From NCBI RefSeq assembly GCF_023159225.1, contig NC_063168.1, positions 44,154,562 through 44,218,561 of the forward strand: a stretch of DNA of 64,000 bases, read 5' to 3'. This document shows positions 22,649 through 34,481 of this stretch, in pieces. The first letter of the stretch is position 1; every line of letters starts with the position of its first letter. Both the position numbers and the translations under genes were made by a program. A model generated the notes under the pieces. It was not told where the DNA came from. It did not search any database and saw only the letters and a program-made list of their open reading frames with translations. Source of the DNA: Perognathus longimembris pacificus. Taxonomy: Eukaryota; Chordata; Mammalia; Rodentia; Heteromyidae.

Positions 22649-23786
22649 ATGGGCAGAAGAAACACAAAAAAGATGGCAAACAATGGAGGGTCATCTCCCA
22701 CTCAAAACAAGCAGGAAGCAGAGCAGTCAATCAAAGAGATAGAAGAGAACCCTCAAAATGCTGTACAAAGTCTACTGATAAAAATGATAAATGAAAAGTT
22801 TGAATCTCTTCAGTCAACTATTCTAGAGCATGAGGAGGCAAAGCAAAAATTAATGGAGAATTTCATGGCCTCCACAAATAGAAAGATAAATGAACTTCAA
22901 GAATCAAATGAAAAGATAGCTACCCAGTTAAAAGATTTGAGAGGCAGCACTCAAAACCAAATTGATGAAGTCAATGAAGTAAAGAAGCCCATGCAGGACC
23001 TAAGAGATAATTATAGCAAGGAAAACATCAGGAAAGACCAGTCAGAAGGAAAAGAGATTCGAAATCAAGTAGCTAGCCTACAGTCCCTACTAGCTGAAGC
23101 AGAGGATAGAATCTCAGGAGCTGAAGAGTCCCTAGAATCTATGGAATAAGATCAAAAATCAATACAAACCCAATCCAATCGTCAAAACAGATCACTCCAG
23201 GAGCTCCAAGACACAATCAGGAAGCCCAATTTAAGGCTACTAGGTATTGAGGAAAACCTAGAGAAAGAAGTTAATGGAATAAACAACCTATTTAACAGAA
23301 TATGAGCTGAGAACTTCCCAAATATCCAGAAGGATAGGCCTATCCAGATACAAGAAGCATTTAGAACCCCAAACCAGCCAGACCAGAATAAGACATCCAA
23401 CTGACACATTGTGATCAATACAGGATCCATAGAGTCCAAGGAAAGAATCCTTAAAGCTGTTAGGGAAAAGAAAATAATCCCATATAAAGAAAAAGCAATC
23501 CAAATTACCCCAGACTTCTCAGCAGAGACCATGAAAGCAAGGAGAGCATGGAATGAGGTCTACCAAACCCTAAATAAAAATAACTACCAAAAATAACTAC
23601 CAGAATACTGTACCCCCAGCTAAGCTCTCATTCATAGCCGAAGGTTAAATAAAAGTCTTCCACAGTAAGGAAAAACTGAAACAATATATCTCCACCAAAC
23701 CAGCTTTATAGAAAATCCTCAAAGGTGTACTATACAGGGAAAATAATCAAGATCACAATATAGACAGAGACATGAACCCTAAATAG
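22649..23786 (+). pseudogene. L1-A ORF1 (broken)
   Basis: ORF1p is the RNA-binding trimeric chaperone of L1. The start at 22649 (MGRRNTKK) is preferred over the in-frame upstream ATG at 22607, because L1 ORF1 normally begins at such a basic segment. Residues to about 165 form a Glu/Lys/Gln-rich coiled coil (INELQESNEK region). A stop at 23147-23149 ends the open frame. Beyond it the same frame continues with the RRM (LRLLGIEENLEKEVN), further stops near 23303 and 23402, then the C-terminal domain (IQITPDFSAETMKARRAWNE near 23500). The remnant ends about 23786. The intact protein would be about 370 residues. Confidence 0.9.
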
Positions 23787-23844
23787 AAAACCAGAATGTT
23801 AGATCAAGTATTGGGAAGACACAGCTTTTATCAAGAGAGCTATA

Positions 23845-24911
23845 ATGAAGAGAACAAATGATTATCTCTCAATCCTAACTCTCAACATTAATGGACTTAA
23901 TTCTCCAATTAAATGACATAGGCTCATAAGTTGGATCAAAAATCAAGATCCATCTTTCTGCTGCCCCCAAGAGACATATCTATGCAGCAAAAGTAAACAT
24001 CTTCTAAAAGTGAAAGGCTGGAATCAAATCTACCAAGAAAATGGCCCCCATAAGCAGGCTGGCATTGCAATCCTAGTATCAGATAAAATTGACTTCAAAT
24101 TAAAAATGATAAGAAGAGACAAAGAAGGTTACTACATACTAATAAAGGGATCTCTCCTACAGGAGGATATAAACATCCTAAATATCTACACACCAAATAC
24201 AGGAGCACCCAATTTCATCAAAAAAACAAAACTGACTCTAAAAACACTCATATACCAAACAGATTGATAGTTGGAGACATTAACACTCCACTGTCACCTC
24301 TGGACAGATAAACACGCCAAAAACTGAACAACAAAACCACAGAACTAAACAACTGCACAAACCAACTAGACTTAAATGACATCTACAGAATATTCCACCC
24401 AACAACAACAGAATACACACTCTTTTCAGCTGCACATGGAACATTCTTCAAAATAGAGCACATCTTAGGGCACAAAGAAAATCTGTACAAATTCAGAAGT
24501 ATCAAAATCATTCCCTGCATTCTCTCAGACCACAATGGAATAATATTAGAGCTCAACTAAAACATCCACTGCAGAAAATCCTATGATTCATGGAGACTAA
24601 ACAACACATTGCTGAACCATCAGTGGGTCATTGAAGAAATTAGAACAGAAATTCAAATGTTTATGGAATTCAACCAAGATGAGTACACAAAGTACCAGCT
24701 CCTTTGGGACACAGCAAAGGCAGTACTTACAGGAAAATTTATATCTCGGAATGCCTTCACCAACAAACTGGAGAAACAGCAATTCAACAACTTAAGGAAG
24801 CACCTTAATCTCCTCAAAAGAGAACAACAAGCCAAACCCCAAGTCAATAGACAGAAGCAATTAATTAAAATCAAATCAGAATTAAATGAATTAGAGACAA
24901 AAAAAATAGAA
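23845..24911 (+). pseudogene. L1-A ORF2, 5' part: endonuclease domain (broken)
   Basis: ORF2p is the L1 endonuclease/reverse transcriptase. Start MKRTNDYLSILTLNINGLN at 23845. An early in-frame stop follows NSPIK. Endonuclease landmarks remain: QETY (catalytic Glu region, usually QETH), GWNQIYQENG, GDIN (usually GDFN), SAAHGT and SDHN near 24530. Frameshifts and stops separate them. The open piece at 24609-24900 covers the linker after the endonuclease (LLWDTAKAVLTGKFIS...). The reading is cut at 24911 (ETKKIER) by L1-B and resumes at 31209. Confidence 0.9.
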
Positions 24912-24924
24912 AGAATAAAAAAAA

Positions 24925-26405
24925 AAACAACTGCAGACCATCAGCAACCAGAGAAGCAACAGCGGAAAAGTCCCACCGCCAGTGCAGAGTCCATACAGCA
25001 GGAGCTCCACCGGCCCCCGACCAAGCGCAGAACAGACCGAGACAGATGGCAGCACAGACCAGGACCAGACAACAACAGCAGGGGAACTGGGTGGACTAGA
25101 TGGGAGAGCGGGACAGGGAGAGCCAGAACACAACCGCCAAACAATCGATCGCCACACCTCAGCCTGGAAAAGCCCACAGCAGCATGGGACACACACACAA
25201 TCCAGAATCAGTAAATTCCCCATTGCCCCCACCCCCCACCCCACAGGAGATCAGCTCTAGCAGAGACCCCAAACCTCCTGTAGAGCTCATCACAAGCGAA
25301 CAAAGAAGCTAGAGCTCCCTCCCTACCCCAAGGGAACAGAAGAGCCCCATATCTGGTGGCCCTAGGACCCTACTGCTCCTGAGAGGACACAGGAACTAGC
25401 AGCGGGTGTAGCAGCGCCCAACAAAGCAATCGAGAGACACCATAGGCCAGCGTTCCCCAAAGCCCCATCTGGGGAGCCTGAATCTGTCCCCACCCGCCCC
25501 CACCCCTACAGGGACCCTGGGAGTGGTAGGCATTTGAACGCCACATGAGGTGCCCTGGTCTGCTCAGGCTTTTTGAACAACAGTCATGGACTTGCTGGTG
25601 TGAAATAGCCCAGCAGGGTCACCTGAGCCCGAGCACACGCCCCCCTCACAGTGGAGGTGCACAGTGTCTGTGGGCACCAATCCACACCCAGACACTAGAA
25701 CCTGTTGGGGACCATGTATACCGCCCCCACAGTAGATTCGCGAGAGGGCACAAGTACCCTCCAACAATCAGGGGCAGCAAGCCCCCAAAAGAAGCAATAG
25801 TGCACACATGCATGCCCCACAGAGGGCCAAGGTGGGTCAGTGTGCTAGCTCTCCAGCAGGAGGATCTTGTGCCCAACCCCCCAGGGGAGCACAAAAGTGG
25901 GCAAGCAGCCCCCTCAGCAGCAATGCCCACTCTGATAGGTGCACTCCGCACCAGTGGGTGGGCCAACCATCAACATCACCATCTGCTCTGACAGGAACAC
26001 TCCTCACAAGTAGGCAAGCCACCCCTCAGAGGTGACTCTCAATCTGAGAGGTGAGCTCTCTTGACCCATAGCAACTAGCAGAAAAAGAATCAAAGAAGAG
26101 AGAAGTCTCCACGCCATGCTGAATCAGCAACCCGTGAACTCCCAAAAGGGGCACACAAGGGTCAGAACAACACGCTGTCAGAGCACAGTCCTTCAGAAAA
26201 AGACAAAGAACCTACCCACCTCTAAGTGCAGTGAGTGTGAGTGCCTGGGCAACAACTGAGACAGTCAAGCTCACCCCTTAGGCAGTAAGGTTCAACAGCC
26301 AAGCTCAAATGCAGAGCCAGGACACAAACAAGTCCCCACTGATGCACCAGCGAGAACCAACACAAAACCAAGCCAAGGTTGCCACCCACGGGTGCAGATC
26401 TCCAG
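24925..26405 (+). promoter_or_regulatory. L1-B 5'UTR
   Basis: About 1.5 kb, C- and G-rich compared with surroundings, rich in CAGCC/CCCC motifs and with several CpG-containing stretches (25000-25150). Short frames on both strands across it are chance products of its composition. It supplies the L1 promoter; no specific transcription-factor site can be named with confidence. Confidence 0.75.
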
Positions 26406-26800
26406 ATGCGAAAATCACAAAGAAATATTACAAATTTCATGAAAGGTCAAGCCAACTCCACAGCTCCAAAAACTAGTACGACCGAGGAGGAGATGGAGAA
26501 TAAAAATTCAACTGAGACTAAGATAGAAGACATGATCGAAAGCCTCAGGACCGCATTGGGAAAACAGTTAAAGGAGCTTAGAATGGAAGTCTTGAAGGAC
26601 CTTCAGGAAATCAAGAAAGAAATGGAAGCAAAAATGGACACAGTCTACTCCTCTGTTAAAGAAGACCTTAACATCCTGAAAAATGAAATGAATGAGAAAA
26701 TAGATTCAAAACACAACTCACTAAAAGAAGAAGTTACCACAATGAGAGTTGATCTGGCAACCATACACAGCTCACTGGTAGAGATGAACACTCTTATCCA
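26406..26800 (+). pseudogene. L1-B ORF1, N-terminal half only
   Basis: Start at 26406 (MRKSQRNITNFMKG); an in-frame ATG at 26379 is a possible earlier start. About 130 residues of acidic/basic coiled coil (EEEMENKNSTETKIEDMIES..., LKELRMEVLKDLQEIKKEM) are open. At about 26800 the sequence jumps directly to the first codons of ORF2, so the RRM, the C-terminal domain and the ORF1-ORF2 spacer are gone. The frame runs on out of register to a stop near 26870. An element missing these domains could not make functional ORF1p. Confidence 0.85.
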
Positions 26801-27908
26801 TGATGTCTTTGAATATAAATGGTATAAAATCACTGATAAAGAGGAGCAGACTGACAGAATGGATCCATAAACAAAAAGTTGCCATCTGTTGTCTTCAAGA
26901 GACCCATCTTACAGCAAGGGACAAAAACAGGCTCCGAATGAAGGGTTGGAGCAAGATCTTCCAAGAAAACGCACCTACCAAAACGGCAGGAGTAGCCATC
27001 CTGATTTCAGACAAGTTGGACTTCTCATTAAAATCAACTCAAAAAGACAAAGAAGGGCAGTACATTTTAATACAAGGAAAAATCCAGAAAAAAGACATCA
27101 CGGTGATAAATTTATACTCACAGAACAAAAGAGGCCCTACATATGTCAAGCAAATTCTCACAGAACTACGGAACAAGATAGACCCAAACATAATCATATT
27201 GGGTGACTTCAATACCCTACTCTCTCCAAGAGACAGATCCAACACCCAGACGATTAGCAAGGGAGCTGAGGACCTAAGTAACACCATATCCCAAATAGAT
27301 CTGATAGATCTGTACAGAGTCTTTCACCCTACAGAGACCCAATACAACTTCTTCTCAGCTGCCCATGGAACAAACTCCAAAATAGATCATGTCATAGCCC
27401 ACACAAAGAACCTCAGCGAATACAAGAGTATTGACATCATCCCATGTATTATATCTGACCACAGTGGAATCAAGGTAACCCTCAATAACAAAGGATACCA
27501 CAGAGGCTATACAAATACTTGGAGGCTAAACCCCTCACTGTTATCTAACACTTGGGTCACAGACCAAATTAAGGATAAAATTAAGGAATTCATAAGCCAC
27601 AATGATAATGAAAATACATCACAAAGAAACCTATGGGATACAGTTAAGGCACTACTGAGGGGCAAGATCATTGCCCTCAGCACTCACAATTAAAAGAATG
27701 GAATCAGAGCAGGGGAATAACCTCACAATGAAACAAACATTTGGAGAAACAAGAAATAATAGAACCTAAAATGACTAGGAGGAGAGAGATCACAAAGATT
27801 AAAGAAGAGATAAATCTGATTGAAAATAGAAAGACCATTTAACAAATAAATAAAACTAAAAGCTGGTTCTTTGAGAAAATAAATAAAATTGTCAGACCCC
27901 TTGCAAGA

Positions 27909-27944
<36 letters not shown>

Positions 27945-30600
27945 AGACTCATATCTGTAAGATCAGGGATGCCACAGGAAAAATTACAAGAAACACACAC
28001 GATATTCAAACAATGATAAGGAACTATTTCCAAAACCTCTACTCAGTAAAGAAAAATAATTTTACAGAAATGGATCAATTCTTAGAGAAGTATAAACTGC
28101 CCAAACTGAATCAAGAAGAAATAAATCAACTAAATAAACCAATAACTTACAGCAAGAAACAGGGGTAATCAAGAGCCTATCAACAAAGAAAAGCCCAGGC
28201 CTGGATGGATTCACCAATGAATTCTATGAAACCTTTAGTGAGGAGCTAATACCAATACTCCTCAAACTCTTCCCCGAAATAAAATCAGAGGGAGAAACCC
28301 AAAACTCATTCTATGAAGCTAATATTATACTCATCCCCAAACCAGGCAAAGACCCAACAAAAAAGAGAACTATAGACAAATATCACTAATGAACACAGAC
28401 GCAAAGCTCTTCAATAAAATATTAGCTAACAGGATCCAGAAACTGATCAAGAAAATTAGACATCATGATCAAGTAGGCTTCATCCCACAGACACAAGGAT
28501 GGTTCAACATCCAAAAATCTATTAATGTAATTCACCACATAAACAGAACTAAAACCAAGAATCACATTGTTATCTCAGTTGATGCCCAAAAAGCCTTTGA
28601 CAAAATACAACATCCATACTTGTTAAAAGCTCTAGAGAGAACAGGAATAGATGGAACATTCTTTAAAACAATAAAAGCCATATGCAACAGACCAACTGCT
28701 AATATCGTACTAAATGGGGAGAAACTAAAACCATTCCCCCTAAACTCAGGAACAAGACAAGATGCCCACTCTCCCCACTTCTTTTCAACATAGTGCTGGA
28801 ATCCCTAGAAATAGCTATAAGGCAAGAGGAGGGCATCAAAGGGGTCCACATAGGCAAAGAAGAAATCAAACTATGCCTATTCGCAGCTGACATGATCTTA
28901 TATCTGAAGGACCCAAAAAACTCAATCCCCAAGCTCCAACACCTAATAAACCATTTTGGCAAAGTAGCAGGATAGAAAATCAATCCACAAAAGTCAGCAG
29001 CTTTTCTGTACACCAGTAATGTACAAGCAGAAAAGGAAATTATGGAAATAATACCATTTACAATAGCTAAAAAAAGAATAAACTACCTAGGGATCAACCT
29101 AACTAAAGAAGTGAATGACCTATTTAATGAGAACAATAAAAATCTAAAAAGGGAAATCAAAGAGGACACAAGGAGATTGAAAGACCTCCCATACTCATGG
29201 GTAGGCAGAATCAATATAGTAAAAATTGCCATATTGCCCAAATCATTATACAAATTCAATGCAATTCCCACCAAGATCCCAGCTACATTCTTCACTGAAA
29301 TAGAGAAAGCAACCCATAAATTCATATGGAACAGCAAAAGACCTAGAATAGACAAAGCAAATCTAGGCAAAAAAAGCAGTACAGGAGGTATCACACTATC
29401 AGATTTCAAGCTCTATTACAGAGCCATCATAACAAAAACAGCCCGGTATTGGTATAAAAACAGACCTGAACAACAAGGGAATAGAATAGAAGACCCAGAA
29501 ATAAAGCCACACTCTTACAGTCAGCTGATATTCGACAAAGGAGCTAAAAACATACAATGGAAAAAGCATAGCCTCTTCAACCACTGGTGCTCGGAAAACT
29601 GGGCAGCCATATGTAGAAAACTCATAGACCATAGACCATAGACTATCACCATGCACCAAGGTCAACTCAAAATGGATCAAGGACCTCGAAATCAGACCTG
29701 AATCTTTGAAACTACTGAAGGATAGAATAAGAAAGATGCTAAAACTTATAGGAACAAGAAGGAACTTCCTAAATAGAATACCAGGGGCACAACAGATAGG
29801 GTAGAGACACGACAAATGGGACTACTACAAAAGAAAAAGTTGCTGCACAGCTAAAGACATAGCCACTACACTAGAAAGACAGCCAAACATATGGGAAAGG
29901 ATATTCACCAGCACAGCAACAGAGAAAGGCCTAATATTCGTCATCTACAGAGAACTCAAAAAACTAACCCCCTCCAAGCTCAGTAACCCAATTATTAAAT
30001 GGGCAAAGGAGCTAAAGAGATACTTCACAGGAGAAGAGATAAAAATGGCTAAAAAACATATGAGGAAATTTTCAACATCCCTGGCAGTAAAGGAAATGCA
30101 AATAAAAACAACCCTGAGATACCATCTCAGTCCAGTTAGAATGGCCTATATTCTGAACTCAGGCAACAACAAATGCTGGAGGGGATGCGGGGAAAGAGGA
30201 ACTCTTCTCCACTGTTGGTGGGAGTGCAAATTATTACAACCACTTTGGAGAACAGTATGGAGGTTCCTCAAAAAGCTCAACACAGACCTACCCTACGACC
30301 CAGCCATAACACTCCTAGGCATCTATCCTGAACAACAGGTCTCAGGATATAAAAAAGACATCTGCAATCCCATGTTCATTGCTCCACAATTCACAATAGC
30401 CAAAATATGGAAACAACCCAGATGCCCCTGTACAGATGAATGGATCCAAAAAATGTGGTACCTATACCCAGTGCAATACTACGTAGTGATTAGAAATATT
30501 GATATTCGCAGGGAAATGGTCAGAACTTGAACAAATAATGTTAAGCGAGACAAGCCTAGAACACAGAAAAAAAGGGGCATGATCTCCTTGATATATGACT
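26800..30600 (+). pseudogene. L1-B ORF2: endonuclease, reverse transcriptase and Cys domain (broken)
   Basis: The first 297 codons (26800-27693) are open and hold a nearly complete endonuclease: LNINGI, QETHL, GDFN, SAAHGT and SDHS, the residues needed for target nicking. The usual first few residues are lost at the ORF1/ORF2 junction. After 27693 stops and frameshifts accumulate. RT landmarks: HDQVGFIPQ (28465), [13 protein letters not shown] (28580-28615), and the catalytic FADD at 28880-28891, here FAAD because GAT became GCT. Then [13 protein letters not shown], and the C-terminal Cys motif (C-x3-C, HCWWEC) at about 30174-30226. Normal ORF2p is about 1275 residues. Confidence 0.9.
27911..27942 (+). 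repeat. 32-bp A-run inside L1-B ORF2
   Basis: Poly(A) where L1 ORF2 normally has a run of Lys codons after PLARL. It is an expansion within the element rather than an insertion tail, since the L1 reading continues on both sides. Confidence 0.85.
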
Positions 30601-31057
30601 GTTAAGGTAGGGGGGAGGAGGGACAGTAGAGACTAGGTCTGCAAAACAAAAAAACTTCTTGTCATATGGTATTTCACACAGGTTTGTATCAGCGACCTTG
30701 CATTATGTAACTAAAATCAAACAACTACTAAACATAAAAAGGTCTAAAATAGACCTCTCAGTGGACCACAATATCTCAAAAGCTATGTATGTCTGATCAT
30801 ATAAGTCAAGGATAAGCAAACTCTATTGTTGATGTTATATTTAAAGTTCTAGATGAATTTCCTTTGGTGTATGCCACATGGCTACTGTATATGTTTTTGG
30901 TACACTGTGTATTGTATATATGCCTACCTGATCTAGGGAAGGGAAAGAAAAATGAGGGTGTAAGATATCACAAGAAATGTACACAGTGCCCTATTATGTA
31001 ACTGTACCCCTTTGCACAACACCTTGTCAACAAAATTTAATTAATAAATTAAAAAAC
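30601..31057 (+). other. L1-B 3'UTR
   Basis: It includes a short G-rich block (30608-30625), 'ggtacactgtgtattgtata' near 30900 and the terminal 'acaagaaatgtacacagtg', 'attatgtaactgtacccct' and TTAATAAATTAAAAAA. The element's own AATAAA is at 31043-31048. Confidence 0.85.
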
Positions 31058-31208
31058 GAATGTAGTTCAGTGGTTAGGGGACTGATCTAATGTGAAAGAC
31101 CCTGCCACCAAACGGGTGGGGGCAAGGAGGGAGGACTGGAGGAAAGAAAGAAGAAAAGAAGAGAGAATAACCAGGATATGCTATATCTTCAATAAATAAT
31201 ACTTAGGG
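31058..31208 (+). other. Probable 3'-transduced flank of L1-B
   Basis: About 150 bp that is neither L1-A nor L1-B lies between the L1-B tail and the resumption of L1-A. It opens with a truncated ID-like SINE ('tgtagttcagtggttaggg', 31060-31112), then a GA-rich stretch, and ends with AATAAA (31191-31196) 12 bp before an A-run. That is a complete poly(A) signal layout, as expected if transcription at the source locus read past the L1 signal. Confidence 0.7.
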
Positions 31209-33960
31209 AAAAAATAGAATCAACAAAACAAAGAGATGGTTCTTTGAAAAAATCAACAAGATAGACTGACCCCTAGCAAACTTGACCAAAAAATGAAGGC
31301 AGCACACTCAAATAAACAAGATCAGAGATGAAACAGGTAACATCACCACAGAAACAACCAAAATTCAAAACACAATAAGGAACTATTTTTCAAACATTTA
31401 TGCCAACAAGTTCAAGAACCTAGAAGAAATGGATGATTTCCTAGAAAAAAAGTGATATCCCCAAATTCAACCATAAAGATTTAAACCTTCTAAACAGACC
31501 TATATCCAGCATTGAAATAGAAACGGCAATAAATGATCTCCCATTCAAGAAAAGCCCAGGTTCAGATGGATCCACAGCAGAATTCTACAAGGCCTTCAAA
31601 AGAGAACTCACACAAATACTTCTCAAACTCATCAGTGAAATTGAAAGAGAAAGTTCACTACCAGACACATTCTATGAAGCCAGTATAACCCTCATTCCAA
31701 AACCAAGCAAGGACTCATCACGGAAGGAGAACTATAGACTGATTTCCCTGATGAACATAAATGCAAAAATTCTCAACAAAATTATGGCCAATCAACTTCA
31801 ACAGGTCATCAAAAATATCGTATACCATGATCAAACTGGATTCATCCCAGGGATGCAAAGTTGGTTTAATATACTCAAGTCAATTAATGTAATCCACCAC
31901 ATCAACCAGAGGAGGGCAAAGAACCACATGGTTATATGTCTGGATGCAGAAAAGGTGTTCGATAAAATCCAGCACCTGGAAAAAAAGCCCTGGAAAAGCT
32001 GGGATTCCAGGGAACACTCCTGAATATAATAAGGCAGTTTATGACAAACCAACAGCAAGCATAATTCTAAATGGTGAAAAGCTAAAGTCATTCCCTTTAA
32101 AATCAGGAGCAAGACAGGGATATCCACTCTTTCCCCTGCTCTTCATCATAGTACTAGAATTCCTAGCAAGAGCAATTAGGCAAGAAGAAAATATAAAGGG
32201 GATCCAAATAGGAAAAGATGAAGTTAAACTTTCTCTCTTCGCAGATGACATGACCCTATACCTAAAGAACCCCATAGACTCTATTCCCACGGTACTAGAG
32301 CTGATACAAAACTTTGGCAAAGTTGCAGGATATAAAATAAACCCTCAAAAATCAATGGCCTTTCTATAATGCTAATGACCAGAACGCCAAGGCTGAAATC
32401 AGGAAAGCAACTCCTTTTGCAATAGCCTCAAAAAATATAAAATACCTAGGAATAACCTTAGCCAAAGAAGTGAAAGACCTCTACAATGAGAACTTTAAAA
32501 ACATGAAAAACAAGATTAAGGCAGAACTAAGGAAATGGACAAACCTTCCATGCTCCTGGATTGGGAGGATTAATATAATCAAAATGGCAATATTGCCAAA
32601 GGCTATCTACAAATTCAGTGCAATACCCATTAATACCCCAACACCATTTTTTTAATGAAATAGAAGAAGCAATCCAGAAATTCATATGGAACAATAAAAG
32701 ACCTAGAATAGCAATAACAATCCTAAGCAGAAAGAACAGTGCTGGAGGAATTACAATACCCAACTTCAAGCTGTATTATAAAGCTATAGTAATAAAAACA
32801 GCTTGTTATTCGCACCGGAACAGGCCTGAAGACCAATGGAACAGAATTGAAGACCCAGAAATGAACCCACAGAATGATGCCTACTTAATCTTTGATAAAG
32901 GAGCTGAAAAAATAGTATGGAAGAGAGATAGCCTCTTTAACAAATGGTGCTGGCAAAACCTGCTCAACACATGCAACAAACTAAAACTAGATCCTTATAT
33001 ATCACCCTGCACCAAAATCAATTCCAAATGGATTAAAGACCTAGAAATCAAAACAGACACCCTGAAAACACTAAAAGAAGGAGTAGGAGAAACACTTGGG
33101 CTCCTTGGCACAGGACAGAACTTTCTTAACAAAGACCCAGAAATGCTACAAATCAAATAAAGGACAGACAAATGGGATTTCATCAAACTGCAGAGCTTCT
33201 GCAGGGCAAAGGATATAGCTAGCAAGATAAACAGAAAGCCCACAGATTGGGAAAAGATCTTTACCAGCCATACAATGAACAAAGGCCTCATATCTAAAAC
33301 ACATGCAGAACTAAAACAATTACATTCCTCTAAAACAAAACTGCACAGAACAAATAGCCCTCTCAACAAGTGGGCTAAAGACTTAAAAAGAGACTTCTCT
33401 GATGAGGAAATGAGAATGGCAAGAAGACATATGAGAAAGTGCTCTACGTCACTGGCCGTAAAAGAAATGCAAATCAAAACAACATTGAGATTCCATCTCA
33501 CCCCAGTAAGAATGTCATATATCAAGAAAACTAACAATAACAATTGTTGGAGGGGATGTGGCCAAAAGGGAACCCTACTTCATTGTTGGTGGGAATGTAA
33601 ATTGGTTCAGCCACTCTGGCAAGTGGTATGGAGATTCCTCAGAAGGCTAAACATAGAAGTCCCCTATGACCCAGCAGCCCCACTTTTGGGTATCTATCCA
33701 AAAGAACACAAACATAACCACAGTAAAGCCACCAGCACAACAATGTTCATCGCAGCACAATTTGTCATAGCTAGAATCTGGAACCAACCCAGATGCCCCT
33801 CAGTAGACGAATGGATCAGGAAAATGTGGTACATATCAGAAAGAATGACATTGCCCCATTTTTAAGGAAATGGAAGGACTTGGAAAACCTTATACCTAGT
33901 CAAGTGAGCCAGACCCAAAGAAACATGGGCTCTATGGTCTCCCTTATAGGGAATAATTAG
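31209..33960 (+). pseudogene. L1-A ORF2, 3' part: reverse transcriptase and Cys domain (broken)
   Basis: It continues the reading interrupted at 24911. RT landmarks: [15 protein letters not shown] (31826), [13 protein letters not shown] (31938-31975), ARQGYPLFP (32110), the catalytic FADD at 32238-32249 (intact, unlike L1-B), GRINIIKMAILPK (32560), FIWNNKRPRI (32680). The Cys motif CWRGCGQKG...HCWWEC is at about 33545-33597. Several frameshifts and stops break it, including one just after KMWYI near 33835. The normal ORF2 stop is seen at 33958-33960, after SQTQRN and SLIGNN. Confidence 0.9.
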
Positions 33961-34480
33961 CACAGGTTTAGGCAAGTCACAGCATAGGATCACAGGAGCC
34001 CAATAGCTATACCCTTATGAACACATAAGATAATGCTAAGTGAAATGAACTCCATGTTATGGAAACGATTGTTATATCACAATTGTAACTACTTTCAAAG
34101 TGCCATATGTAACTGTAGCCTCTATTATTGATGATATTCCTGTATCACCTTCCTGTGGTTGTACCTACACTATCTCTGTATCTTATCTGAGTATACTGGA
34201 AACCGGGTATTCTGGTATTAGAACCAGGAATTTGGAAGGGAATACCAAAATCGAGAGACACGGGGTAAAAAAAGACAAACAACTATAAAAGCAATACTTA
34301 CAAACTGTTTGGTGAAAATGAACTGAACAACTTAACAACTCATGGGGGGGGAAGGGAAAGGGGGAGGAGGGAAGAGGGAATGAGGGACGTTTAACAAACA
34401 GTACAAGAAATGTATCCAATGTCTAATATATGAAACTGTAACCTCTCTGTAATTCAGTTTGATAATAAACATATATATAT
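33961..34480 (+). other. L1-A 3'UTR and tail
   Basis: Contains 'ggagcccaatagctatac', a G-rich block (34345-34380), then 'caaacagtacaagaaatgta', 'tctctgtaattcagtttga' and TAATAAAC followed by (AT)n and A-rich sequence. This is the second 3'-end type, shared with L1-C and with the fragments at 7065 and 41371. Confidence 0.85.
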
Positions 34481-34481
34481 A

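Larger units (their letters stand above)
24912..31208 (+). mobile_element. L1-B: near full-length LINE-1 inserted in L1-A, with probable 3' transduction
   Basis: About 6.3 kb: a 5'UTR unlike that of L1-A (from 'caactgcagaccatcagcaa'), a truncated ORF1, ORF2, a 3'UTR and an extra 150 bp before the final A-run. The target-site duplication core is aaaaaatagaa (24901-24911 and 31209-31219); small A-rich differences blur its full length. L1-A reads ...ETKKIER before and ...INKTKRWFFEKINKID-like after, in register, which proves the interruption. Confidence 0.9.

Noticed and set aside
24891..26440. Several frames of 60-148 codons on both strands
   Set aside because: They are in the G+C-rich L1-B 5'UTR and match no L1 ORF or other protein.
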